Of a DNA stretch of 49,611 nt, positions 31,775 through 39,728 are shown piece by piece. Both the position numbers and the translations under genes were made by a program. Source of the DNA: Treponema sp. UBA6988. Lineage in GTDB: Bacteria > Spirochaetota > Spirochaetia > Treponematales > Treponemataceae. The stretch lies in the NCBI GenBank assembly GCA_002448445.1, contig DJYC01000051.1, positions 1 through 49,611 on the forward strand. Direction: 5' to 3'. The notes below the pieces were generated by a model that worked only from the letters and a program-made list of their open reading frames with translations, had not been told where the DNA came from and searched no databases. Position 1 is the stretch's first letter. Every line of letters starts with the position of its first letter.

Positions 31775-32637
31775 TGCATTTTGTAAGCGCAAAGACAATA
31801 CTAAATTCCAACGGCATAAACCTCTACCGCGGATGCACGCACGGTTGCATTTACTGCGACAGCCGAAGCCTCTGCTACCATACGCCAATTCCATTTGAGG
31901 ATATAGAAGTAAAGCAAAATGCCGTAGAACTGCTGGAAGATGCCCTTAAACATAAGCGCAAGAAGTGCATGGTTGGAACAGGTTCCATGTGTGACCCCTA
32001 TATGCATTGCGAAAAAGACTTGTGCATGACGCAAAAAACACTGGAGCTTCTGGAAAGACATGGTTTTGGTGCTGCCCTTCAGACAAAATCAGACATGGTG
32101 CTTAGGGACTTGGATATAATAGAAGCAATAAACCGGAAGACAAAATTTGTTTTGCAGATGACCGTAACCACTGCGGACGACAATCTTTGCCGCATCATCG
32201 AGCCCAACGTTTGTCCTACAAGCCGCCGCTTTGAGGTGCTGAATATCTTCCGCGAAAAAGGTATACCCACAATTGCTTGGCTAAGCCCCATACTTCCTTT
32301 TATAAACGATACGGAAGAAAATTTGCTTTCAATAATGGATCGCTGTGCACAGGCTGGCGTAAAGGGAATAATCTGCTTTGGCTTTGGGCTTACCCTACGC
32401 GATGGCAACCGGGAATATTTTTATTCTGCGTTGGACAGGCATTTTCCCGGTATGAGGGAGAAATACGAAAAATGCTTTGGAAAAAGCTACGTGTGCGAAA
32501 GCCCCAACAATGCAAGGCTAATGCAAATTTTCCAGATGGAATGCAAAAAGCACAAGATTTTATGCACCCCGGATGAATGTTTTTCCTACATGAAGACATT
32601 TCCCGAAAAAGATTTGCAAATGGAATTGTTTTCGTAA
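31774..32637 (+). CDS. SPL-like radical SAM protein
   Basis: A 287-residue radical SAM enzyme. The iron-sulfur motif is CTHGCIYC (CxxxCxxC, near residue 20-27), preceded by LNSNGINLYRGC. GTGSMCDPYMHCEKDL and TKSDMVLRD match the SplB/Rv2578c-like group, which resembles spore photoproduct lyase; few members have known substrates. Translation is coupled to the WYL regulator by a 1-base overlap, so the regulator probably controls this enzyme and may sense its substrate. A DNA- or nucleotide-repair role is possible. Confidence 0.88.
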   Translation: MHFVSAKTILNSNGINLYRGCTHGCIYCDSRSLCYHTPIPFEDIEVKQNAVELLEDALKHKRKKCMVGTGSMCDPYMHCEKDLCMTQKTLELLERHGFGAALQTKSDMVLRDLDIIEAINRKTKFVLQMTVTTADDNLCRIIEPNVCPTSRRFEVLNIFREKGIPTIAWLSPILPFINDTEENLLSIMDRCAQAGVKGIICFGFGLTLRDGNREYFYSALDRHFPGMREKYEKCFGKSYVCESPNNARLMQIFQMECKKHKILCTPDECFSYMKTFPEKDLQMELFS

Positions 32638-32653
32638 ACAAAGCAAGCCTACC

Positions 32654-32812
32654 CCCGATTGGAAGGGCAGTTGGTTAAAAATGGCATCCATGCAATTTTT
32701 AACCATGAGTTTTCTGCGAAAATTCACCTGCTTTTTATGCCAACAAATGACGCACCATCCATGGTGCTGTTTGTTTATCATTTGATGGCCCCGCGGAACC
32801 CTGGAAAGCGGG
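32654..32812 (+). repeat. Dispersed structured element, copy 4, with replaced interior
   Basis: The ends are conserved: CCCG-ATTGGA-AGGG (32654-32667) and GGAA-CCCT-GGAAAG-CGGG (32795-32812). The middle is different from all other copies: an AT-rich 128-nt block with long stems, including GGTTAAAAAT/ATTTTTAACC, GAGTTTTC/GAAAATTC, and AACAAA/TTTGTT enclosing GCACCA/TGGTGC. Confidence 0.7.
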
Positions 32813-32856
32813 TTAGCAATAGAAGCTTGGTCCAGAAGAAAAAGAAAAATCCACTC

Positions 32857-32885
32857 TTGAATCGGACTGAAAATTCTACTATAGT
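32857..32885 (+). promoter_or_regulatory. Promoter of the DUF3943 gene
   Basis: TTGAAT (32857-32862), 17 nt, TATAGT (32880-32885), leader about 30 nt with AGGAAT before the ATG at 32922. Confidence 0.6.
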
Positions 32886-32921
32886 GTTTTATATTAAAGA
32901 AATAGTTTTAGGAATCCCGGT

Positions 32922-34448
32922 ATGAAAATTAAAGCGATTTTTCTTGCATTGATGTTTTGTTTGACTTGGCAGTCCAATATGATTTTTGCCCAGGAAGCGG
33001 CTGCTGTAAATGATGAAGCCACTCCTTTGGAACAGGAGCCCACTGTAGCCACAAACAAGCCTAAGAATAGGGAAAAAGAAGATCTTTCTTTTAACTTGGG
33101 AACCTATCTTTTTGGAGACCCTTCCGAACACCACTATATTACAGGCATTAGCGGCATGTTAGTTGCAAATTCCATAATTTTCTGCTGGAACAAATTTGTA
33201 ACAAGGCAGGGCTGGACAAAAGTAACGCTTGATGACTGGAAGCACTTTTACGAAAAAGACTGGGAATATGACACAGACTGGTACTGGACCAATTTTGTGT
33301 TGCACCCCTACCAGGGCTCGCTTTACTATACAAGCGGACGCAATGCCAATTTTACACCTTTTGAGTCTCTGCTTCTTTCCGCATCCGGTTCGCTGATTTG
33401 GGAATATTTCTGCGAGACAAACGCGCCGTCTGTAAACGACTTGGTTTATTCAAGTGTTGGCGCTGCCTTTATGGGGGAAATGCTCTACAACCTTAGCTAC
33501 GAGATGCAGAATTTGGGATATTATGCAAGCTATATTCCAAACCCAATGCGCATGTGGTCGGACTTGGTTTTGCAGAAAAAAGCCCTTCCCCGTGCGTCTA
33601 AACTTTATGGCCTTGATTTTTGTGCGGGATTCGGTTCTGCAACAGGAGCTTCTTATGCGGACGGCAAAAGCTTTGGTGAGACCTTCCCTGTTTACGGAGG
33701 ATTTGCCTGCAACGTTGTCTATGACAATCCCTACCAGGTTGACTCCAACACTCCCTTTAGCCAGTTTGAACTTTCTATGAGCGGCTCTTTTGGAAAAGGC
33801 TCTGGGGAAGGAACGAGCGACGGTGAGCGCAATTTTATGTATGACGTAAATATTTCAAGCGACGGCTTTTTGTTTGCGCGTACACCAGATTCCCTTAACA
33901 GGGAAAACACGGAAACGTCAGTTGGAGCATCGCTTTTGTATGACTTTAGGTGGCATTCCTTCTTTGAGGTAAGCTCGCTTGGTTTGGGTGCAGCCATTAA
34001 GCAGAAAAAAGAATTCAGCAAAAACAATGTCTTTGAGTGGAAAGAAATTCTTGGTGCGAATTTTCTTGGCACAACCGACTATGCCTATTACAGAAGGGAT
34101 TTGCTGCCGCAGCCTGACGAACTCTACCGCAGCTACAGCTACACCTTTGGCGCAGAAAATGTACTTGCCTTTAAGTGGACTCTGTTTGAAAAGAACAAGA
34201 TTGCTTTGGAAAACCGCACTTATGCCCACTACGCCTTCCCCTGGCAGGATCAGGACTTTGTTACTTATGATTGTGGGCTGGAATTCCAGAATATGCTTAA
34301 CCTAAGCTACGAATACCAGCTGTCCGACATGATAAGCATAGGCCTCCGTGATGAGCTCTACCTTAAGTATGCTTTCTATGATGACCTTCCCAATTATTTT
34401 GCCATGTTGAACAGCGTTGGTGTTTTTGCCCGCATGACGGTAAAGTAA
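32922..34448 (+). CDS. DUF3943 protein, probably outer membrane associated
   Basis: A 508-residue protein with a signal peptide (cleavage near IFAQEA). The DUF3943 region spans about 75-230, with WTNFVLHPYQGSLYYTSGRN as its hallmark (the asparagine/His-Pro-Tyr-Gln-Gly block), then SLIWEYFCETNAPSVNDLVYSSVGAAFMGEMLY. The C-terminal half alternates amphipathic strands rich in Tyr, Phe and Ser and ends in FARMTVK, as in a beta barrel. Members are uncharacterised. It is transcribed alone from its own promoter. Confidence 0.85.
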   Translation: MKIKAIFLALMFCLTWQSNMIFAQEAAAVNDEATPLEQEPTVATNKPKNREKEDLSFNLGTYLFGDPSEHHYITGISGMLVANSIIFCWNKFVTRQGWTKVTLDDWKHFYEKDWEYDTDWYWTNFVLHPYQGSLYYTSGRNANFTPFESLLLSASGSLIWEYFCETNAPSVNDLVYSSVGAAFMGEMLYNLSYEMQNLGYYASYIPNPMRMWSDLVLQKKALPRASKLYGLDFCAGFGSATGASYADGKSFGETFPVYGGFACNVVYDNPYQVDSNTPFSQFELSMSGSFGKGSGEGTSDGERNFMYDVNISSDGFLFARTPDSLNRENTETSVGASLLYDFRWHSFFEVSSLGLGAAIKQKKEFSKNNVFEWKEILGANFLGTTDYAYYRRDLLPQPDELYRSYSYTFGAENVLAFKWTLFEKNKIALENRTYAHYAFPWQDQDFVTYDCGLEFQNMLNLSYEYQLSDMISIGLRDELYLKYAFYDDLPNYFAMLNSVGVFARMTVK

Positions 34449-34470
34449 GCGGTATTGCTAAGCCTCTAAA

Positions 34471-35154
34471 TTAGTAGGTTACCTCTCCGTCGTGGCGCAA
34501 AAGGCTGGAAGAAATCACTCCTGTTATAGAAGAAACATCCTTTATAAGGTAGCCTTCATCTTCTTCCCTTACGCGCACTTCAATCACATAGTCGGCCTGT
34601 CCGTTTGCTAGGCTTCTGGATTTTACGCTAAAGTAGCGGCAGGTCTTTTTTACTTCCGTAATAAGAGTTCCTTCGCTGTTGTAGTCGTTCATTGTAACCA
34701 TAAGAATTTGCGGGGCACGGCCAATCGGGATTCTGTCTAAGACAACAACCGCAAGCGTCATCATTATTGCAAGTATGCAGGAAATTTCTGCAAGTCCTGC
34801 TCCACAGATGATTCCAGTGCTTATTGCCCAGAACATAAAGGCAAGGTCCATGGGCTCTTTTACGGCTGTGCGGAAGCGGACAATAGAAAGGGCACCAACC
34901 ATACCAAGGGAAATCACCACGTTGGACTGAATTGTCATGATTATTGCCGTAGTGATTATTGTTACCGCAGCAAGGGAAATGTTAAAGCTTTTGGAATAAA
35001 AAGTTTTGCGGGTAAGAATTCTGTAGACCGCAAAAATATATATTGCGAAGAGTGCGGAAAGTCCCAGAACAATCACCATGTTCAGCGGTGTAAGGTCAAA
35101 TCTGGAAAATCCCTGCAAAAACGATTTCTTAAAGATGTCCTTGAAAGTTGTCAT
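34471..35154 (-). CDS. DUF4956 membrane protein
   Basis: A 227-residue protein with four transmembrane helices in the first 140 residues. The DUF4956 core is SNVVISLGMVGALSIVRFRTAVKEPMDLAFMFWAISTGIICGAG. The C-terminal 80 residues form a cytosolic ferredoxin-like domain (ADYVIEVRVREEDEGYLIKDVSSI). DUF4956 genes very often adjoin VTC polyphosphate polymerase genes, as here (38 nt apart), and CotH genes; a role in polyphosphate or phosphoprotein export is suggested by that company only. Confidence 0.9.
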   Translation of the reverse strand: MTTFKDIFKKSFLQGFSRFDLTPLNMVIVLGLSALFAIYIFAVYRILTRKTFYSKSFNISLAAVTIITTAIIMTIQSNVVISLGMVGALSIVRFRTAVKEPMDLAFMFWAISTGIICGAGLAEISCILAIMMTLAVVVLDRIPIGRAPQILMVTMNDYNSEGTLITEVKKTCRYFSVKSRSLANGQADYVIEVRVREEDEGYLIKDVSSITGVISSSLLRHDGEVTY

Positions 35155-35192
35155 TGTATTCTCCTGTTTTTATTGTTTACTTTTGTAAAACT

Positions 35193-35894
35193 TTATATGG
35201 ATTCTCCCGTCATGTTGTAGCGGCGGCACAGATAGTATTTAGAAAATGCTGTCTGCACAAGCCTGCTTGACTGGAGAAGTTCATATATAAAATCTGGAAG
35301 AAGCTCGTCAAATTTAACTTCAACCATGTTTGTACCCGATTCAAGAACCGGACGGGCCGGAAGTTCCTTGCTGAAAAATTCATTTATGTCCGAAGAGCTT
35401 CGTATGTTGCGGTCAAAGGTTATGCGGACATTTCCTGCCGTCCAGATATAGGGCACGCGCTCGTAAGAAACAATGCAAACCGGGCGCAATTGGACAAGCT
35501 TCATCCTGGCAATAAGCTTTTTTACCAGGAACGGGGTGGTGCTGTCGTATTGCGGAATTTTCCCCTGCATTATGGTCTTGCACTGCTCAAAGGAAAGGGG
35601 GGCTGAATACTTGAAGCATTTTGTCTTTTCCTTTTGCTTAAGCTCCAGTTTTATGTGCTCCGTGGAACCGTTGTAGATGCGTATTCGGAATTTTTCGCGG
35701 GGGTCTGTTCCGCTTTCGTTTTCGCGGTAGCAGGTGTTGTACATGTCGTCAAAATAAATGCTTCTGATGGAATACTGCTTGGCGTCCCCTGTATGCGGGT
35801 CAAGCTGCAAAACCATACCCACCCGTTTCTGAAGATACGAGAGTATGTATTCAGGAGAAAGATATTTATATTCGTGGCGGTATTTTTTTTCCAA
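35193..35894 (-). CDS. VTC-domain protein, putative polyphosphate polymerase
   Basis: About 233 residues of the VTC/CYTH-like tunnel fold, which in yeast makes polyphosphate from ATP. Landmarks are YRHEYKYLS at the start, YSIRSIYFDD, REKFRIRIYN, IKLELKQKEKTKCFKYSAPL and VEVKFDELLPDFI, giving the basic and acidic residues of the tunnel. I start at the TTG at 35894, because AAAGGA lies 6 nt before it and a promoter (35914-35942) covers the upstream alternative start. It is first in an operon with DUF4956. Confidence 0.88.
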   Translation of the reverse strand: MEKKYRHEYKYLSPEYILSYLQKRVGMVLQLDPHTGDAKQYSIRSIYFDDMYNTCYRENESGTDPREKFRIRIYNGSTEHIKLELKQKEKTKCFKYSAPLSFEQCKTIMQGKIPQYDSTTPFLVKKLIARMKLVQLRPVCIVSYERVPYIWTAGNVRITFDRNIRSSSDINEFFSKELPARPVLESGTNMVEVKFDELLPDFIYELLQSSRLVQTAFSKYYLCRRYNMTGESI

Positions 35895-35913
35895 AGACTT
35901 TCCTTTTAGATAA

Positions 35914-35942
35914 ACTATATTAACAAACCGCTTTTTCGTCAA
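35914..35942 (-). promoter_or_regulatory. Promoter of the VTC/DUF4956 operon
   Basis: Minus strand TTGACG (35937-35942), 17 nt, TATAGT (35914-35919), followed by AAAAGGA and the TTG start. The -35 coincides with the upstream alternative TTG start, which argues against that start. Confidence 0.65.
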
Positions 35943-35968
35943 CAGAAGTTCTTGCCAATAATCCTACG

Positions 35969-36075
35969 CCCGATTGTAGCGGCGCGCAGCGTTCCCGGAG
36001 GGAATGGAGCGAAAGCGGAACCGCGGAAAGCGGGGAATGCAGAAGCCCTGACCGGACACGTAGTGCCGGGCACAG
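35969..36075 (+). repeat. Dispersed structured element, copy 5
   Basis: Outer helix CCCG/CGGG (35969-35972 with 36031-36034). Inner helix GCGG/CCGC (35979-35982 with 36021-36024), a compensatory change from AGGG/CCCT. Hairpin 1 is CGC-GCA-GCG. Hairpin 2 is TTCCC-GGA-GGGAA followed by TGGAG. Hairpin 3 is GC-GAAA-GC, then GGAA and GGAAAG. The tail CTGACCGG...CCGGGCACAG matches the tail of copy 3. Confidence 0.75.
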
Positions 36076-36097
36076 TAAAAGTTGGCATGCCGTCCAT

Positions 36098-36126
36098 TTG
36101 CAAGAATATTTTTATTGTGCTAAAAT
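36098..36126 (+). promoter_or_regulatory. Promoter of the UDP-glucose dehydrogenase gene
   Basis: TTGCAA (36098-36103), 17 nt, TAAAAT (36121-36126), leader about 24 nt with GAGGT before the ATG at 36157. Confidence 0.6.
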
Positions 36127-36156
36127 TGTCTTATTATATGTACGCGAGGTAGAAAA

Positions 36157-37341
36157 ATGAAGATAGCAGTTGCTGGAACGGGTTACGTAGGTTTGTCTCT
36201 GGCTGTTTTGCTTTCCCAGCATAACGAGGTTTGGGCTGTAGATATAGTTCAGGAAAAAGTTGATTTAATCAACAGCAAAAAGTCTCCCATAGTTGACAAT
36301 GAAATTTCAAAATTCTTTTCTTCAAAAAAATTGAACCTTACCGCTACAACCGATGCAGAAAAAGCCTATGCAGGTGCAGACTTTGTTATAGTCTCAACTC
36401 CGACAAATTATGATCCGGTAAAAAACTATTTTGACACGTCCTCCGTAGAAGCAGTTGTGGAACTTGTAAAAAGAACAAATCCGAATACAACTATCGTAAT
36501 AAAGTCAACAGTGCCGGTAGGATATACAAAATCTTTGCGCGAAAGTTCCGGCTTTAAGAACATTCTATTTTCCCCGGAATTTCTCCGCGAAGGGCATGCC
36601 CTTTACGACAACTTATACCCAAGCCGCATTGTGGTAAGCTACCCCGATGATGATGAAAGCCTCTTGCAGAAAGCAAAAGATTTTGCCGCTCTTTTAAAGC
36701 AGGGAGCCGTAAAGCAGGACGTAAAAGTTCTCCATCCCCATTTAACGGAAGCAGAAGCCATAAAACTTTTTGCAAACACATACCTTGCCCTCCGCGTTGC
36801 ATATTTTAACGAGCTGGACACTTATGCAGAAGTGCGCGGGCTTAACACCAGGCAGATTATTGAGGGTGTATGCCTTGATCCCCGCATTGGAGACTTCTAT
36901 AACAATCCTTCTTTTGGTTATGGCGGATACTGCTTGCCAAAAGATACAAAGCAGCTTCGCGCAAACTACGAAGATGTACCGGAGAACTTAATAAGTGCCA
37001 TTGTGGATTCAAACCGCACGCGAAAAGATTTTATTGCGGACCAGATTATAGCAAAAAAGCCAAAGGTTGTTGGCGTTTACCGTCTTACCATGAAGGCAAA
37101 CAGCGACAACTTCCGTGCCTCTTCAATACAGGGTGTTATGAAGCGCATAAAGGCAAAAGGCATAGAAGTTATTGTCTACGAACCTGTGCTTAAAGAAGAT
37201 GAATTCTTTAATTCCCGCGTTATAAGAAACCTTGATGACTTTAAGAAAGAAAGCGATGTAATAATTTCCAACCGCCTTGCTCCAGAACTTGACGACGTTA
37301 AGCAGAAGGTTTACACCCGCGACATTTACGCCCGCGATTAA
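36157..37341 (+). CDS. UDP-glucose 6-dehydrogenase
   Basis: A 394-residue UDP-glucose/GDP-mannose dehydrogenase family enzyme oxidising UDP-glucose to UDP-glucuronate with two NAD. The N-terminal Rossmann motif is GTGYVGLSLAVLL (about 7-19). STPTNYD near residue 81, SPEFLREG near 140, and the catalytic cysteine in GYGGYCLPKDT (near 255) are all present. The short form (about 390 residues) and TPTNYD fit Ugd rather than ManNAc dehydrogenase. Its product is the substrate of the epimerase at 15.8 kb. A glycosyltransferase follows after 8 nt. Confidence 0.9.
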   Translation: MKIAVAGTGYVGLSLAVLLSQHNEVWAVDIVQEKVDLINSKKSPIVDNEISKFFSSKKLNLTATTDAEKAYAGADFVIVSTPTNYDPVKNYFDTSSVEAVVELVKRTNPNTTIVIKSTVPVGYTKSLRESSGFKNILFSPEFLREGHALYDNLYPSRIVVSYPDDDESLLQKAKDFAALLKQGAVKQDVKVLHPHLTEAEAIKLFANTYLALRVAYFNELDTYAEVRGLNTRQIIEGVCLDPRIGDFYNNPSFGYGGYCLPKDTKQLRANYEDVPENLISAIVDSNRTRKDFIADQIIAKKPKVVGVYRLTMKANSDNFRASSIQGVMKRIKAKGIEVIVYEPVLKEDEFFNSRVIRNLDDFKKESDVIISNRLAPELDDVKQKVYTRDIYARD

Positions 37342-37349
37342 GGTTTTGT

Positions 37350-38417
37350 ATGAAAAAGATTGTTGCGATAAACGGAGAGTCTTGGGCAAAAAACTTAACA
37401 GGGATAGAGCGTGTTGCCCAGGATACTGTTACCTATCTTGATAAGATTTGTTCCCCAGGAGAATTTGAGCTTGTTGTTCCAAAGAACATTCTTCGTCCTG
37501 CTGAATTTAAAAACATAAAAGTCGTTCAGCTTGATGCGGAAGCCCATTTCTTTCCCAAGTGGACGCAGATTCATTTTCAGAAATACGTAATAAAGAACCG
37601 CCGCCTTAGCTTTGACTTTTCTAACACATGTCCATATTTTGCCCCGGGAATAGAATACCTTCACGACATTTATGCAAAACTCTATCCTGATGATTTTAAG
37701 CAAACAAGACGCGACCGGTTAATTCACCTCTACAGTGTACTTATGTACAAGAGAATTGCCCGCCGCGCCAAAAAGATAATTGCCGTAAGCGAATACACAA
37801 AAAAAACTATTGTTCAAACTTACAAAACGCCAGAAGAAAGGATAGAAGTTGTTTACGACGGCCTTGGAACTTACCGAGACATTCCAAAGGATGACTCTAT
37901 TTTTGAAAGGCTGCCCCAGTTGCAAGAAAAAAAATATTATTTTACGCTTGGCTCTCTTTCCACAAGGAAGAATTTAAAATGGATTGCAGCCCACGCAGAA
38001 CTTTTTCCAAATGAAGTCTTTGCCGTAAGCGGAAAACCCATTCCGTCCGTGGTTGCGCCGGAACTAAAAAAATTGAATTCGCTAAAGAATGTTATAATGA
38101 CGGGCTACTTGAATGATGGCGAGGTAAAGTCGCTCCTTTCCAGATGCAAGGCTTTTGTGCTGCCTTCTTATTTTGAAGGATTCGGCCTGCCACCGCTTGA
38201 AGCATTGAGCTGCGGTGCAAAAATCATTATTTCCAACAGAACGTCCCTTCCTGAAATTTACAAAGACTGCGCCTACTACATTGACCCTGACAATCCTGAC
38301 GTAAACCTTGAAAAGCTTCTTAATCAGCCTGTGGAAGATCCGTCTGCTCTTTTGGGACGCTTTACTTTGGAAAATACGGCTAAACGACTTTATGAAATAA
38401 TAAAGAGCGTTATATAA
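37350..38417 (+). CDS. Glycosyltransferase family 4
   Basis: A 355-residue GT-B transferase. The opening KKIVAINGESWAKNLTGIERVAQD is typical of mannosyl/rhamnosyltransferases. IIAVSEYTKKTI near residue 140 and the donor site FVLPSYFEGFGLPPLEALSCGAK near 270 are conserved. It is co-transcribed with the UDP-glucose dehydrogenase (8-nt gap), so transfer of a uronic acid or a sugar next to it is plausible but unproven. Confidence 0.9.
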   Translation: MKKIVAINGESWAKNLTGIERVAQDTVTYLDKICSPGEFELVVPKNILRPAEFKNIKVVQLDAEAHFFPKWTQIHFQKYVIKNRRLSFDFSNTCPYFAPGIEYLHDIYAKLYPDDFKQTRRDRLIHLYSVLMYKRIARRAKKIIAVSEYTKKTIVQTYKTPEERIEVVYDGLGTYRDIPKDDSIFERLPQLQEKKYYFTLGSLSTRKNLKWIAAHAELFPNEVFAVSGKPIPSVVAPELKKLNSLKNVIMTGYLNDGEVKSLLSRCKAFVLPSYFEGFGLPPLEALSCGAKIIISNRTSLPEIYKDCAYYIDPDNPDVNLEKLLNQPVEDPSALLGRFTLENTAKRLYEIIKSVI

Positions 38418-38451
38418 AATATTTTATTTGTCCCACGGCAATAATCCATGC

Positions 38452-38457
38452 TATAAT
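38452..38457 (+). promoter_or_regulatory. -10 element at the start codon of the XylF-like gene
   Basis: TATAAT ends 6 nt before the ATG at 38464, with a weak TTGTCC about 18 nt upstream. No ribosome site lies between, suggesting a leaderless mRNA. Confidence 0.5.
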
Positions 38458-38463
38458 AGGCTT

Positions 38464-39510
38464 ATGGCAAAAGTCTTCAAAGCATTTTTAGTGCTAACTG
38501 CGGTTTTTATGGCATTTTCCTCTTGCAAAAAGCAATCGGTTCAAGCCGACGTGTCCGTATCTGGGGACAAAAAGACGGAGTCAAATTTTACGATAGGATT
38601 TTCCATAGACACGCTTGCAATTGAACGCTGGCGGCGCGACTGTGACGTTTTTCTGAACACGGCAAAAGACCTTGGCGCAGACGTAATTGTCCAGAATGCG
38701 GGCAACAGTGTGCAGGAACAGCAGAAGCAGATAGGCTACCTTATAAACAGAAACGTAAAAGCAATTGTCATAGTTCCAAAACAGGCGGACTCCCTTACAG
38801 AATGCATACGGCTTGCAAAAAGCAAGAACATTCCCGTCATTTCTTACGACCGCCTAATACTCAACGCGGACATAAGCCTTTACATTACCGTGGACAGTAA
38901 GGCCGTGGGAACCCTCATGGCAAAGGAACTGCTTACGCGGAACTCAAAGGGAAAGTGGTTCTGCTTTTACGGCCCCCAGGAAGACTACAATATGTCGCTC
39001 ATAAAGCGCGGCGTGGAAAACCAGATAAAGGGCGCACCTGTTTCCATAAGCCTTGTCTATTATACTGACGGATGGAACTATGACCTTTCCTACCAAAAGA
39101 TGATAGAGCTTATAAAAGAAAAGAACCTGCCGGATGTGATTGTTGCGGGAAACGATGCCGTGGCAAACAGCATAATTCAGGCGCTTGGCGAATTTTACCC
39201 GGAAAACAACATTCTTATTGGCGGACAGGATGCAGATATTGCCGGTTGCCAGAACGTTGTGTCTGGAAAACAGACGGTAACAATTTATAAGCCAATCAAC
39301 GAGCTTGCCCAAAAAGCGGCAGAAATAGCATGTTCACTTGCACAGGGAAAGAGCGTGGAAGAAGCCTCTGGTACAAAGGATGTAATAGACAACGGATATG
39401 GCGAAATACCTGTCCTGTGGATGCAACCTGTGGCCGTTACCAAAAGGAACATGGACGAGGTTATAATAAAAAGCGGCTTCCACACCAAGGACGAAGTCTA
39501 CCGCGAATAG
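38464..39510 (+). CDS. XylF-like sugar-binding lipoprotein
   Basis: A 348-residue periplasmic-binding protein of the xylose/ribose type. The lipobox is AFSSC (Cys about 20). FTIGFSIDTLAIERWRRDCDVF, the QNAGNSVQEQQKQIGYLINRNVKAIVIVP block, ISYDRLI and IGGQDADIAGCQNVVSGKQTVTIYKP match XylF closely. I use the ATG at 38464; a GTG at 38428 would put 12 non-signal residues in front. No ATPase or permease gene follows, so it must work with a transporter elsewhere or act in sensing. A three-gene sugar-sensing operon is convergent to it, 218 nt away. Confidence 0.88.
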   Translation: MAKVFKAFLVLTAVFMAFSSCKKQSVQADVSVSGDKKTESNFTIGFSIDTLAIERWRRDCDVFLNTAKDLGADVIVQNAGNSVQEQQKQIGYLINRNVKAIVIVPKQADSLTECIRLAKSKNIPVISYDRLILNADISLYITVDSKAVGTLMAKELLTRNSKGKWFCFYGPQEDYNMSLIKRGVENQIKGAPVSISLVYYTDGWNYDLSYQKMIELIKEKNLPDVIVAGNDAVANSIIQALGEFYPENNILIGGQDADIAGCQNVVSGKQTVTIYKPINELAQKAAEIACSLAQGKSVEEASGTKDVIDNGYGEIPVLWMQPVAVTKRNMDEVIIKSGFHTKDEVYRE

Positions 39511-39554
39511 GATGATTCTTTTTCTTTTTTTCTGGACCAGCTTTTATTTGCTAA

Positions 39555-39684
39555 CCCGCTTTCCAGGGTTCCGCGCTAACCGCGCTCCATTGCTACTGGT
39601 GCCGGCCCTTCGACGGTGCTCAGGGACCGGCCCCAGTAGCAACGGCAACGGGTTGCAAGCAACCCTGCCGCCCTTCCAATCGGG
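39555..39684 (-). repeat. Dispersed structured element, copy 6, with nested palindrome
   Basis: Read on the minus strand: outer helix CCCG/CGGG (39681-39684 with 39555-39558) and inner helix AGGG/CCCT. Hairpin 1 is CGGCA/TGCCG enclosing GGGTTGC-TT-GCAACCC. Hairpin 2 is TTGCTACTGG/CCAGTAGCAA followed by TGGAG. Hairpin 3 is GCGC/GCGC, then GGAA and GGAAAG. Hairpin 2 is capped by a separate palindrome around CCCTTCGAC...GCTCAGGG (39602-39630). It lies between convergent genes. Confidence 0.75.
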
Positions 39685-39728
39685 GGTAGGCTTTTTTTGC
39701 AGAAGAAAAAGTTGGCTTTGCTTCGGCT

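Noticed and set aside
32659..32925. 88-codon frame across copy 4 of the dispersed element
   Set aside because: It reads through the element and the DUF3943 promoter; codons follow the hairpin arms, not a protein pattern.
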